A DNA stretch of 64,000 nt from Meghimatium bilineatum (GCA_034231615.1 CM067317.1:47435376-47499375); one strand, 5' to 3'. Shown: positions 1-11,903, counted from the first letter of the stretch. The notes: generated by a model not told the origin, from the letters alone. Program-made: numbers and translations.

Positions 1-980
1 GTGGGAGTGTCACATTTGAGGCATCAGCACAAATAGCCCTCCAAGTACCCCTTTCCTCAGTCATTCGGACCATGTTAAAAAATAATTTAATGTCTCTTGG
101 GTATGAAAGAAAGCTCCGAGAAACCCACTACTCATAGGAACTGCGAGGCAAGACATGGCCACATTGGACCGAACTGAGGCAATAACTTTGGGGCAGTAGC
201 TCTGACCTGGATAAGACTGAGAGCTTCGTCCTGGTGACGGGCAGGAAGATCTAACGAAGATCAAAACATTCCTGAACGCAGAAGAAGAATAGAAAGTAAG
301 AGCAAGTTGCTTGCAATTCCTGTAGATAGTGACAAATAGACAAACAACAAACCTGGTTCACTCCTTGATGTTCTCAAACCAGAATTTTCTCTGTCCTACT
401 CCTCACCTTCTACCCTAAACTTTTCCTTACAAATTAGTTTTAGAAATTGATTGCAATGGTAATTCTTAGAGAAGATATTGAACATTCCCTAGCATTAATT
501 TCACTGTTCACTTCAACAAATTTCACCCAAAACAACAGTTCACCAGAGTAACATTGGTGAAGCTAGCGAACATGAATCTCAGCACCGAGTGCGATTGCTG
601 GAATAAACGGGCAACTTGTCTTAACTCTGATTATTATTAAATAGAGTACTATCTCAGACTTTGTTTAAGTTTTACTTTGTGAACAATGTCTTTGTTTTTC
701 TTGTTTCTCTGGCGTATAGTGTACTCGTATATACTTATTGAAGAATATATAAAACAAGTGCAATGTATCAGTCAGGAATTTGTAAAGCTACTAGATTTGA
801 TGTCAGTGAAAACAAAGTTAAGCTATTTGATAATATTCCAGGATCCTATCGTCACGATCACTCGGTCAACATACAACTGGCCATCCCTGGGAGAAGGAAG
901 TGATCGGCATATATATATATATATATAAACACTAAAAGGGAGTTTACCCTTTAAAATAGAATATTTAATGTCTAATCTGT
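1..980. other. No gene recognised
   Basis: Short ORFs occur on both strands but none has a recognisable domain, splice structure or repeat signature. A short (TA)n run sits at 909-926. I see nothing else I can support. Confidence 0.5.
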
Positions 981-1194
981 TAGAGTGTTAACTCCCTTAT
1001 ATGGTTTAGATACCCGTCTTCCCTAGGAATGGTCTAGTCCATGTGGGCAGGGAGATCACGGGGATAGTAACTATTCCAGTAATGTTATCTGGTGGACATA
1101 ATATAATGCACTTGAGGTATGAAAAGGCGCTGTTCTGATTGTCATTTCTGAGAAAGATCTGCAAGACCTGATCGACAAAGTATCGTCTGTATGA

Positions 1195-1385
1195 CAAATG
1201 TTGAGGGTGGAAGAAGAAGAGCAGGTAGGAGGAAAGCATGGACTGATAATATTCAAGACTGGGCGGGTTTAAGATTCCCCACACTCAAACAAAGAACTGA
1301 TAACAGAGAGGCATGGCGAAATTTTTGTGTTGATGTTTCCAGAGTGATACCCCTACGACACTGAAGCATTGTTAACCTACTTCAT
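1195..1385 (+). mobile_element. LINE 3'-end relic
   Basis: The plus strand encodes a basic stretch followed by WTDNIQDWAGLRFPT and KQRTDNREAWRNF, the pattern found at the very C-terminus of many RTE/L1-like ORF2 proteins. A second copy with the same order of words lies at 59,940-60,120, which shows this is an interspersed repeat and not a host exon. No catalytic domain remains. The fragment is 5'-truncated; its 3' limit is set only by loss of similarity to the second copy. Confidence 0.55.
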
Positions 1386-1611
1386 AACGAGATGCCAAAA
1401 AAATCGAACATCACTGAGAAAAATCATTGTGTCCCCGGACCAGATGGTCTAGAGAGGGAAACTAACGAGTGGCCAAATTAATTTGCCTGACCACCATAAC
1501 AGAATGCCAGCCTATGGACAGAGCCGACGAACTCACTGCTTTTCATGAATCCGCACAATCAGATTATTTTGAAGTGCAGGAGCAGGAGACATTGTCGAGA
1601 ACGTGAGAATT

Positions 1612-1968
1612 ATGAGTAACAATAGGTATGACCCGTGGAGAGTATGGACTGATGTTATTAATGACCACAGGTGTGATCCGTGGAGAGTATGGACTGATGT
1701 TATTAATGACCACAGGTGTGACCCGTGTAGAGTATGGACTGATGTTATTAATGACCACAGGTGTGACCCGTGGAGAGTATGGACTGATGTTATTAATGAC
1801 CACAGGTGTGACCCGTGGAGAGTATGGACTGATGTTATTAATGACCACAGGTGTGACCCGTGTAGAGTATGGACTGATGTTATTAATGACCACAGGTGTG
1901 ACCCGTGGAGAGTATGGACTGATGTTATTAATGAGCACAGGTGTGACCCGTGGAGAGTATGAACTGTT
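1612..1968. repeat. 45-bp minisatellite, about 8 copies
   Basis: A 45-bp unit containing ATGGACTGATGTTATTAATG and CCACAGGTGTGACCC is repeated head to tail with few substitutions (for example GTGGAG versus GTGTAG). Because 45 is a multiple of 3 and the unit lacks stops in several frames, it creates long ORFs on both strands, including 15-residue repeats with VWTDVINDH on the plus strand. I read these ORFs as by-products of the repeat. Confidence 0.92.
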
Positions 1969-2061
1969 TCATCTTACACCATGAACTAATCTACTAGTTT
2001 TACTACCAAAACACATATCACCTACAGTATAAATAATATATATATATATCATCATCATCAG

Positions 2062-2340
2062 GTTTAGATGCCAAGATGGATGACGTAGGCGATCATGGCT
2101 CTCCACAGCTCTCTATCTCCAGCATTATGTATCAATTTTGTATCAGATCGTTGTTAATTCCCTGCCGTGCCAGGTTATGAAACTGTCTAATAATTTCTCA
2201 CGTTGTCGCCCCCTGTCTCTGTTGCCTTCAATCTTGCCAGTTGTGACTATGTTCTCCAAACCTCCCTGTCGCATGAAGTGGCCAAAAAGTGAAGATTGTC
2301 TTTTTCTTATATTATTGATTGAGATTCGTTCACATTTGAC
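2062..2340 (-). mobile_element. LINE 3'-end relic
   Basis: Read on the minus strand this encodes GGLENIVTTGKIEGNRDRGR and a following DRLRHPSWHL stretch, ending in a (ATG)n tail at about 2,048-2,062. The same C-terminal words occur at 45,240-45,440, 29,240-29,450 and 52,760-52,930, so it is one interspersed LINE family. Only the tail of the ORF2 protein survives. Confidence 0.6.
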
Positions 2341-2764
2341 TCTTTATTATCAATACCTCCATATTAGTTTTTCTGGCAGTCCATGGTTTTGTGTGAGAAC
2401 GAATGCATATGAACGAATACATGAGAACGAATACAAACATATATATTTGTATGAGTGAATTATTAATAGATGACATGCTTTCAAACAATCATTAAAACGG
2501 TTTTCAATCTCCTTCAATCCATTAGTACATGAAACGGTTAACAAACTAAAAACATTTGCATAACTTTAATCGAGTAAACGAATAGTCTGATAATTGTAAA
2601 GCAATATATTACACTTAAATATTGTATTGTAATTTAATACGTTCGGTGTCCATTTTTACGCAAGATTTTATAAAAATTATCCGTTTTTTTTTCTAAATAT
2701 CATGAATATGTAATATATTGAGAAATTTTATAAAAACTTCATAAGCATACATAAACAAAAAATC

Positions 2765-4001
2765 TTGCAGCAAACCGGTTTTGAACCAGGTCCGATGAAA
2801 TTGCACCAAATCGCCTCGGAACTTGAGTCAACAAATCTTCCGTCAATATACAAAGTATTCGATGGTCAACATGATTGTGCCAGGGATCCAATTGTGGCTC
2901 ATAATGATACTGTTGACATTGCTGTCAGACAACTTTTTAACAGTAACCAACTTCCCCGTAGTGTTCTTAAACTTCGAATTAGGAAGAGTAATCTTGGCTG
3001 TCCTACTCTGTATCTATTACCTAAAATACATAAATCATCTAACCCAGGTAGGCCGATTATCTCCGCCTGTTCTTGCAGCACTGAACTAATTTCTGATTTC
3101 TTAGACAGTGTCTTCCAACCTCTTGTCGTATCTCTTCCATCTTACCATAAAGATACCAATCATGCTCTATACATCTTTTCTTCTATTGTTCTCGATCCTC
3201 TACACACATATCACTTATTCCTTCTTGATGCTGTTTCTCTCTATACATCTATTCCTCATAACGATGGACTTCTGGCCTTAATACAGTTCTTTCTTAACAT
3301 CAATCCGCACAAGTCTATATCCACCACTGCTATTCTTCGACTGGCTGAATTAGTCCTAACCTTGAATTCTTTTGAATTCAATGGATATTTTTTGGGTCAA
3401 ATTAGTGGTTTAGCAATGGGTACTAAGATGTGACCCAGCTATTCTTGCTTATTTATGGGTCATCTTGAACATCTTATCTTTTCCAATGTTCAAGGTCCAA
3501 TCCCGAACATATTCCGTCGTTACATAGATGATGGTTTTGGAGTTGCCGATATTTCACTTAATGACCAAAACAATTTCATAAATGTTGTTAGTGGTTTTCA
3601 TCCAACTATTAAATTCATCTCTCTTATTTCTTCCACTTTTCTGTTACTTTCCTCGACATCTGTGTTTCTATAGGATCTACGTCCCTTACCACGTCCGTTC
3701 ACTTACAAGCCCCCACTGTTTCTCATAGTTTTCTTCTATACACATCATTTCACCCAAGGTCTTGTCGCCATTCCCTTCCTTTTTCTCAGCTACGCCGTCT
3801 TCGTCGTCTCTGCCAAGGCGATGCAGATTTCCTGTGTCCGTCTCACAAAATGTTAGATTTCTTTCGCGTCGCTTGTATCCTGAAGATATCATATCATCAG
3901 CTTTGCAACACGATTTACCTATTTCCCGTTCTGATGCCATTCTGCTATCTGCTAAACACACATCTGACCGCCTATTACTTTTCACCCACATAATATGTTA
4001 G
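2765..4001 (+). pseudogene. Penelope-like reverse transcriptase, interrupted
   Basis: Recognisable RT landmarks in order are YLLPKIHKSSNPGRPIIS, then LLDAVSLYTSIPHNDG with the first catalytic Asp, then LAMGTKM, and after a stop SYSCLFMGHLE and RRYIDDG with the catalytic Asp pair. An in-frame TGA at 3,431-3,433 follows GTKM, where PLE proteins normally have Gly, so a single GGA to TGA change would explain it. The downstream frame is the same until about 3,673, after which the reading frame shifts (frame change near 3,700-3,760). The thumb/linker ends with a recognisable SDRLLLFTHI. The first 'Met' is a TTG and is not a true start. Confidence 0.82.
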
Positions 4002-4185
4002 CACTACGTATCCTAGTACGATATTTCTCTATCCTCCAATTAGATCCCATCTCTAGTCCTGCATTTCCTTCTCTTCCCATTCTCGTTTTTTTTTGAGTGA
4101 TAGAAACCTTCGTGATCTCTTGGTTCATTCTAGCCTGCGCACCTCATTAGGTCAATAAGGAACTGTTCCCTGTCCCCGTAATTGT

Positions 4186-4550
4186 TTGACTTGCCCTTTC
4201 GTTATTTTAACTCCCATGCTTCAGTTCCTTAAGTCAAATTTCGAGATCCAAGACTCTTTCTCATGTTTGTCCCGTAATTTAATATACTCTATCATATGTA
4301 AGCGTTGTGGTATGAAGTATAGTGGTGAAACAGGTAGACGTTTGGCTGATAGATTCGCTGAACATTTAAGAGATATCATGAATCACCGTGATAATAATGG
4401 TGGCCATTAATTTCAACAGCCCTTCACATCATGGCATCACTGATGTCTCTGTAACTGGTCTGTTACGTTGCTATTCCAGTGATCGGCAACGTCAGTCTTT
4501 GGAATATCGGCTCATCTGCTCATCTGTCATATGGGGTCTTACAGCCACAC
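4186..4550 (+). pseudogene. Penelope-like GIY-YIG endonuclease domain, frameshifted
   Basis: LIYSIICKRC, KYSGETGRRLADRFAEHL and a following His-rich segment match the GIY-YIG nuclease of Penelope-like elements, in which the domain nicks target DNA for retrotransposition. A stop follows GGH at 4,408-4,410. Shifting one frame restores FNSPSHHGITDVSVTGLLR and SDRQRQSLEYRLI, the conserved C-terminal block. A single indel near 4,405 therefore separates the nuclease from its tail. Confidence 0.8.
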
Positions 4551-5950
4551 GGGATGAAAATTAAACACCGTTTTGTTTGATGTACCAACCCATTAAAATT
4601 TATTTTTTTAACCTCTACTCCAATATTTCATTGATCCTTGTAACTGTTTTTCTATGTGCACGCTCATCAGCAATTATAATTGTGTTTGCAAGATTTCAGT
4701 GTATTTATTATGTGTCTTCTTTGTTCTTGTTGATTATATTGTATTCCGATCTGTCTATTGTTTATGATTATACCCTATACTGCAATTATGTTACTTAATT
4801 TTCATATCGTGACTTTTGTTATTGTTTTAATTCCTAAATTTATTTCTGTAACTTTTTTTTCAGATTCTACCTACACGCACGCACGCACGCGCACACACAT
4901 TCATATATATGTATATATATATATTTATATTTGTATATGCATATTATTTTACCTGGTATTATGTATCCATACAGTTACTTTGGGTCACACATTTGTATGT
5001 GTGCATATTCTTGTGTCATAGCAATACATGTGAATATCTTCATGTGAACGAATGTGCATTGTAATACATGTATATATCTCTATGTAAGCGAATGTTCATG
5101 TTATATATATTTTTTTTGTGAGAAAATGTTTATTTGGTTGCAGGTATATATATTTATGTTGATGCTTATTGTGTATCATTATGTACACCCATTTTTGTGT
5201 GTACCCATACTTGTGTTTGGATATATTTACATACTTGTGCATTTTGTGTGGGTATCTCTCTTATATCTATGAACTAATCTTGTTAGATATATACATGTAT
5301 GTGTGTTCCCAGTATACTTGTTTGTTTGTGTGTGTTTGTCGTTAGATATACACTTGTTCTTAGTATATGTGTATTTGTATTTATATTTGTACATGTATTT
5401 ATATGTGTATTATCTATGTTCTATGTTTTGTTAATTCTGTATTATTTTATATCGATAATTATCTAGTAACCTGCATATTTTATTTAATATTTACCTATTA
5501 TTTGCCTGTTTACTGCGCCTCTTTTAGTTTTGTCAGACATCGATATTTTGGTTATTTATACAAAAGTCTTCGACCGTACTGCTTTCATTAAAAAGATGTG
5601 ACTTTAGTCAAGACTTTCAAAGTGTATATTCCCAAGTTACTATGATTATTGACCCGTCGAGCGACAGACAACATCAACACAGACTGCACATGTAAACTCC
5701 TCGAGAATCATAAGTCAAGTTTGCTGCATGATTTTTCTTTATTATAAATCCTGGATGCTTCTATATTATATTACATTATAAGCTCACATGCAACAACAAA
5801 AGAATAGGAATAACATAAAGAACAAAAGCATGGTATAACTGCAGTGAATACATGATAAAAGTTTTGTCCAAATCGATTTGACTTAAAGTGAAGCACAGTG
5901 ACATGTGAGTAGGAAGCTTTGACAGCCCATAGCCCTTCTGGAAAATGCAC
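4551..5950. other. AT-rich region, no gene
   Basis: This contains T-rich low-complexity sequence, a (CACG/CA)n and TA patch at 4,873-4,925, and degenerate repeats built from TGTGTACCCATACTTGTG between about 4,960 and 5,420. Hydrophobic ORFs rich in Ile, Tyr and Phe are artefacts of composition. The stretch near 5,540-5,610 might be the 3' end of the Penelope-like element, but I cannot show it. Confidence 0.5.
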
Positions 5951-6029
5951 AGCTTTTCCTCAGTTAGGTGCAGTTGTGTAGAGTGTGTTGTGTATAGCTG
6001 GAAGTGGTGGTAGTAGTTCTTGTCGGATA

Positions 6030-6152
<123 letters not shown>

Positions 6153-6169
6153 GTTTGTATATGTTTATA

Positions 6170-6700
6170 CTCCGGACAAGTCCATAAGTGCTCAGATCTC
6201 TGCTTGAGTCTAGCCGCCATTATACGTTGACTGACGGTCCAAGTACGCAGTTGATTGACCATCATTCTTTCTTGCCCATGAAACCACTCCTTTCTGGCGA
6301 CACCACATTTCAAACCACATTCCTTTATTCTAGTCATGGAACAAGAGTCATCGTCACTTATGCAGTCATTTGTTAGTGCGTTTTCTCGTAGAGCGTTCAA
6401 AATGTCTGCTCGATCCGTCGCTCCACCAACAGCCGTAGTAGCAGCGTGTGCGGCCAACCTATCTGCTCTCTTATTACCCCGGACTCCCGCATGTCCCGGC
6501 ACAAAAATGAAAGTCATTTTACGCATACAGGAATTCTTCACTGCATCCAGCTACTGTTCCCGAATGTATCCCGCCTGAACTTTCATAATCATGCTAATCG
6601 AGTCACTGATTTTGTAGGCATGCTCGCAGACAGTCTGTGAGCACACCTATTTCAAAGCTTTGTTTACTGCCAAAATCTCTATTGTCATGCAGCTTGTTGT
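6170..6700 (-). pseudogene. LINE RNase H domain, C-terminal part
   Basis: The minus strand reads ISDSISMIMKVQ (the third catalytic Asp region), then a stop, then [20 protein letters not shown], the His and final Asp motif of RNase HI, and a Cys-containing tail [12 protein letters not shown]. Intact-looking relatives such as the 35,961-36,455 copy end in CPVCSDDDPTTN followed by (CTAA)n. Here that end is replaced by (TA)n. Confidence 0.8.
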
Positions 6701-6938
6701 CTGAGCGAGTGCACCACTTTCCTCTCTGATGGTCTCCCCCCCCACCTTTGAACCGTGATGGCCCAGGCACTTCTGTTGTGTTTCCCAACCGACCCTTCTG
6801 TATCTGTATATACAATCATGTCGCTGTCCCTGGAATTGTCATCGGTTAAAGTGAGTACCTATGGCTCCACCACTGTCGGACATCATTCCCTGCATTCTAT
6901 ACTAAGTTTTATTATTACTTTGAAGTATGTCGGACAAT

Positions 6939-8553
6939 CTAAGGACGCACGACACCATTCCGCACCAGGTAGCACATCCTCCAATCTACACACACTCTGT
7001 ATAATGTCCTCTGCGCGCCCCATCCACGATTTTCCTCTCTTAATCGACTGCCTTTCACTTTGAGAATTTCAGGGTGTAGAGGATGTTCTTTATCAGCGGT
7101 GATTTGTAGGTAGTCCAGCGCCCTGCAGATTTGTATTCTTTGCTCTGCAGTTTGGCAATCCAATAAGTATAGTATAGCCTGTGCTAACTTATCTCTCGTA
7201 CAACCTAAAATGATTCTCATTGCCTCATTCTGGATTCTATTCAATCTTTCTGTTTGAGTCTGACTCAGTGTTAGAATCGCCAGTGCGTACTTTACCACCG
7301 CCTCCACCAACCCCTGATAAAGCAGAAATAGCAGCATCTGTTCACATTGAGCAGCAGCCATAACTTTCATCGCCGCAAGAACTTTATAACCCTTTACAAT
7401 GATGTGGTCAACATGATTTTTGAAACTTAGACTTCGGTCCAACATAACCCCTATGTACTACATTGTGCTGGTTCTCTCGAGGACATCCCCTCTCAAAGTA
7501 TCCGATGGCGTGCGAGTGCTTACTACGTGATTAATTAGGGGAAACCATGTTATTGATGCTTTTGATGGGTTAACAAAAGCTCTAGAATTACTGCACGAAT
7601 CCCCTATACGATCAAGCTCCCTCTGTAAATTCCTGGCGATTGCTTCAATATCTCTGCCCTGCCTAGATACCATGATGTCATCAGCATAGAACATAGTTCT
7701 CCCAAGTCCTGCAATCTGACAGCTTGTAATTTGAACTGTATACACATTAAATAATACTTGGGACAGAGGTGACCCTTATGGTAGTCCCGGGTTTATGAAT
7801 GTTGGTGAAGAAGACTAACTCCCACACTTAAGAACAACCTGTCTCTGAAAAAGTGCCGAGATAATCCACCTGACAATGATAGGACTAACTTGGAGTTGCA
7901 TCCTTATGATCATCAAGAAATCCAAGGAAACTCTGTTATAAGCATCTTCTAGGTCTATTGCAGCAGCGCATGTCTCCATTCGTTTGTCAAAACTTTCGAA
8001 CACTTCTTGCGCGAATACGGTGACGTTAGGCCAAATATGTTTACCTGGACGATAGCCTCCCAAAGTTGAGGGCAGCCTGTTATTCCTCCTTAGATGTAGG
8101 GACAATTTCCATGTAACAATCTTTTCTAACAACTTGTCGATCGTATTCTGCATGGTTATGAGTCTGAAACCCTGTATCATCGCATGACTCTTGCCAGGCT
8201 CTCGTAGTGGGATAAAAAAAACAACTATGAAACCAGTCTTCTTCTACTGTGCCAGTCGCTAGGCTCTTGTTAAACAACATTGCCAGCTCCTTAAGGTCTT
8301 CGTCTGACCTGCCTCTGAGATCGTCGTACCTAATGCCATCAGGTCCTGACGCTGTGTTACTTGATCTTTTCAGTGCGTCTGTAATATCTTCAAGAGTAAA
8401 TGCAATATCGCTTTCGAAAACTTGCATATTGCGCATGCCTGTGACTGTTTTCAAGATTTCATTATAATTTCCTAAGGTCCTCTGACCATTTTGTGCCTTA
8501 TAATGAGCCAGCAGTGCTGCACCCTTATTCACATCTATCTTCTGCCATACCAA
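6939..8553 (-). pseudogene. LINE reverse transcriptase, frameshifted
   Basis: Motifs in order are TASGPDGIRYDDL, AAAIDLEDAYNRVSLDFL (first catalytic Asp) and GLGRTMFYADDIMVSR (YADD), followed by LDRSLSFKNHVDHI and a thumb-like NRIQNEAMRIILGCTRD. The ORF is split into at least four frames (8,553-8,080; 8,180-7,815; 7,745-7,458; 7,445-6,939). The catalytic residues are intact, so the loss of function comes from the breaks. Confidence 0.82.
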
Positions 8554-8819
8554 ATCTGTGCTTTAGAAATTGTGGATTGTTATACGCTTCCTTGGGTCGT
8601 TCATTCCTTTATGCAGGCGACAGAACAGTTTTTGCGACTTTTCGTTTGCAATCTCATAACAAAAGTCTTCTCATTTTTTGTCCTTTGCAGATTTGGCGAT
8701 ATCTTTAAACTGTTGAACTCTGTCGTCTTTGGTCTGTTTTAATTGCAGAACAAGATCTGGTTGTGCTGTCACTTTTTTCCTTGCTTTTTGTCACTCTGCA
8801 ACTGCGCTGCGTTTGCACT

Positions 8820-9707
8820 TCATGCACATTGAACCTCATCATTCCACCAGGGTGGTTTATTCCACACACGTGCTCTGGTGGCGTGTGTCCTACGTTTGTT
8901 CTTCCTAATTCTGCTTACAATGGACCACCCTGTACGATTATACTGGACGGACTTAACTTTAGCTTTCTGTTGTTTACTTTTTTCTTTGTCCACCAACAAG
9001 ACACATGGCAAATGGTCGCTGCCATGATGCCCCAGAAAATTCCATCTACATCGGGGTGCAATATCAGCTGTCACTACGCCAAAATCAATTGCACTGTCGT
9101 CGTCGCCATCCCTAGCAGCCAACCTTGTCATGCGCCCGTTGTTTATGCATATTAAATTCATATCAATCAGCGCCTGCTCGAGATCTCTTCCCTGTTGATT
9201 AGAGGCAGTATTGCCCCAAGATCTACCTTTTGCATTAAAATCCCCGCAGAAAATGACATGTCTTTCTTCCTTTACTATCTCATTCTGGCGTTGCACGCAT
9301 ACACGTTGACAGGGTGCTTTGCGTTTTGTATCCTGACAGCTTGCAGCTGAATGTCATCATTATCCCATTCAGACATTGATCTCGATCACATAAAAGCTCT
9401 CTCGTACAAGAATTACTTGCCCAAAGTGTCACCTATGAAAGCTGGTGACTTGGAGACAGTTTCGCATTCCCAAACGCGATTCTTGTAGAGCCACAATATC
9501 TGCACTGTAGATTAATCTATCCAGTTCTGGGAGTCTTCTTTCAACACTAGCGACATTCCAGAACAACACACGTAATGATTTCAAAGACAGACGGACGACT
9601 TTAAATCTGTATCGACTGGCTCCAGCACGGTGAACTTGTTTGGCCTCGCCCCGTTTAGGACGTTTACGATTGCCAGCCATTTTCGGTATACTAAGCCTTG
9701 CTATCAC
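8820..9707 (-). pseudogene. LINE AP endonuclease domain
   Basis: The N-terminal piece (9,707-9,429) contains LRVLFWNVASV and DIVALQESRLG, carrying the N-terminal Asn and catalytic Glu signatures of exonuclease/endonuclease/phosphatase-fold LINE nucleases. The second piece (9,296-8,820) contains VIFCGDFNAKGRSWG and GHHGSDHLPCVL, the GDFNA and SDH signatures. The two pieces are in different frames, with about 130 bp of degraded sequence between them. The domain nicks target DNA for priming. This copy cannot make an intact enzyme. Confidence 0.82.
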
Positions 9708-9709
9708 GT

Positions 9710-10290
9710 GAAATAACGGTTACACTCATGAAAATGTCAGCTCTGATGCACGTACTCCGTACTCCGTAGCACCGGCGAAGATCTTGATTAGTGGACCTCT
9801 GTCAAAATAACTATCACCACATCCTAGACGAAATAATGAAATAATCCATCTTTCAAGTGATGTTGATGGAGGCAGGGCAGAGATAGAAAAGCGAATGCCA
9901 GGAATTTTCAGAGGGAGCTTGATCGTACGGAGAATGGTGCAGTAATTCTAGAGCTTTTGTTAATCCATCAAAAGCATCAATAATATAGTTTTCCCTAAAT
10001 AATCACATAGTAAACACGCCCACGCCATCAGTACGCCATTTTGACCGGAAGTCTAGAGACGAGGGAAGGAAAAGTAGTTTTCTGAGTCTGACTCTACATA
10101 CACTAGGATTGCAGCTGGAACTGAGAGTGGAGCACTTATGGGAGTGCCCCGCATGATATGATGCTAGTTTCTAATCAAGAATCAAGAATTATTCAATTAT
10201 CCAAAGACTGTGCTGTGTGACAACTGATCTATATGTAAACTGGTTGAACGTCACATTGTCCCTATGTGTTATCTGCCTGCAGTATCATAG
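9710..10290 (+). mobile_element. Rearranged, inverted fragment of the adjacent RNase H LINE
   Basis: Plus-strand sequence at about 9,895-10,020 contains CAGAGGGAGCTTGATCGTA and TTCTAGAGCTTTTGTTAA, matching the reverse complement of 7,500-7,630 in the LINE RT. A segment at about 10,085-10,160 resembles the family's C-terminal Cys-motif region. It is a small deleted copy in opposite orientation to its neighbour. Nothing else is visible in the interval. Confidence 0.6.
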
Positions 10291-11280
10291 ATGGAATAGG
10301 CATTAGATGGAAAAGACATCAGACTGATTAGAAATATATATTGGGAACAAACTGCATCAATAAGATGTGAAAACAGCTACTCGCCATACATAGAAATAAG
10401 AAGATGGGTAAGACAAGGCTGCATTTTATCCCCAAGCCTATTTAATATCTACACAGAGAATATGTTTAAAAATATAGAAGAAATGCCAGGACTCAAGATC
10501 AATGGGAAAATAATAAACAACCTTACATATGCAGATAACAATGTTCTTTTAGCAGAAAGTGAACATAAACTACAAAGACTAATAGATCAAGTCAATAAAT
10601 CAAGTAATGAATATGGGCTGGATATAAACATTTTTTTTTAAAAACCATGATAATCAGAAAAGACACAGAAGAACAAGAGCTAAACATAAACATACATGAA
10701 AAGAAACTACAAGTAGAACATTATCAATATCTTGGACACATAGTCACAAATGATGGCAGATGTGAAACAGAAGTTAAAAGGAGAATAGGATTGGCTAAAA
10801 GTACCTTCAATGACATGAGAAAATATTAACATCTAAACAAATTACAAACAAGTTAAAAATCAGAATTATAAAATGCTACATGTATTCTATACATGGACAC
10901 TAAATAAACAATTACAAAACAAAATTGATGCCTTTGAGATGTGGGTATATAGAAGAATAGGGAGAACATCATGGAAAGAGAAGAAAACAAATAAAGAGAT
11001 ACTAAAACACTTAATATGAAGAAAGAACTACTAAGAGAAATAAAGATCAGGAAAACAAAATATTTTGGACACATTAAAAGACATGACACCTTATTGAAGA
11101 CCTTACTTGAGGGTAAACTCAAAGGGAAGCGAGCATAAGTAGGCAGAGATACAAGTGGGAGAATAACATCACACGATGGACAGACTACAGTCTAGCAAAG
11201 TGCACCACCAAGACAAGAGACAGGGGATGTTGGAGATTCGTTGCAACCAACCTTCGTTGCTGACACAGCACTTGATGATG
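10290..11280 (+). mobile_element. LINE RT fragment, 5'-truncated and decayed
   Basis: The plus strand reads VRQGCILSPSLFNIYTE and then LTYADNNVLLAES, where the catalytic YADD has become YADN. An ORF at 10,647-10,829 continues with HYQYLGHIVTNDGRCETEVK. Later frames show DSLAKCTTKTRDRGCW-like C-terminal words and a (GATGATG) tail at 11,270-11,282. A sister copy is at 60,130-60,870. It belongs to an RTE/Proto-like group judged by the QGC-SPLLFN pattern; exact clade is not assignable by eye. Confidence 0.72.
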
Positions 11281-11577
11281 ATGAGTATAACAATGTAGGT
11301 AGATTCAAATTGCGCGTGACAATTAAACTAAAAATTGTCTGACATAAACCGAGACAGAATCAAGATCGATATGGACATGACTTCAGAACCGGGACAATTC
11401 CTGACAAACTGCGACATATGCACCTTACTCATGGGGACCACGGGCGTGATTGCTCGATTGTTTGTCTATTTTATGTTAAGGTCAGGTTAACCCCCCCCCT
11501 CCCATAATAGAAACTGAATGCAAAAGCTGGAAGCAGTGTTTTCAATTGATACATAATGGGTTAAAGATTTAGGAAAT

Positions 11578-11855
11578 TTATCTTGCTGGTAGAATATCAA
11601 ATATGTTTTGTTCACAAAGCCGTCCAGAATAATCACTTGGACAAACACAGGAAAAATCTTCACTAGATGATCCATAACAAGTTCCACCGTTGTAGCAATG
11701 ATTCTCAAGGCACTGTTTGACAGGCTCCTCACAGGTTTTACCATTCCAAAATGTTGAACACACGCAGTTAAAACTTCCATCTAAGTCAATGCAAGTAGCA
11801 CCGTTCTTGCAGACATCATCCAGGCACTCGTTAATGTTATGTTGGCAATTTTCCC
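11578..11855 (-). CDS. EGF-repeat protein, exon A0 (likely last coding exon)
   Basis: The exon starts after a canonical acceptor (CTTACAG) in phase 1. Joined to the upstream type 1 exon it restores TGENC. It encodes two EGF-like modules: NINECLDDVCKNGATC to GKTC, and QCLENHCYNGGTC to GRLC. The first has the Cx[D/N]xxxx[F/Y]xCxC hydroxylation pattern (CIDLDGSFNCVC); the second has Gly where Asp/Asn is expected. Unlike the other exons there is no good GT donor after the last Cys. The frame runs 11 residues further (EQNIFDILPAR) to a stop at 11,578-11,580, so I treat this as the C-terminus. A truncated or pseudogene end is the alternative. Confidence 0.68.
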
Positions 11856-11903
11856 CTGTAAGATCAGATAATTTTAAAACAATGTTAAAACAAAATTGGA
11901 CGA

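Larger units (their letters stand above)
2765..4550 (+). mobile_element. Penelope-like element (RT + GIY-YIG), degenerate
   Basis: The plus strand carries, in order, a Penelope-type reverse transcriptase and a GIY-YIG endonuclease separated by a linker, the diagnostic architecture of canonical Penelope-like elements. The RT begins abruptly near 2,765, so the N-terminal part is missing. The coding region is broken by one in-frame TGA and by frameshifts. The conserved C-terminal block after the endonuclease runs to about 4,545. I saw no flanking pseudo-LTR that I could delimit with confidence. Confidence 0.85.

Noticed and set aside
1564-1984. Overlapping 118-124-codon ORFs on both strands
   Set aside because: All are frames of the 45-bp minisatellite.
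2755-2800. Possible SINE B box (TGGTTCAAAACCGG, antisense) at the start of the Penelope-like element
   Set aside because: A single box without a matching A box; it may be part of the element's own 5' sequence.
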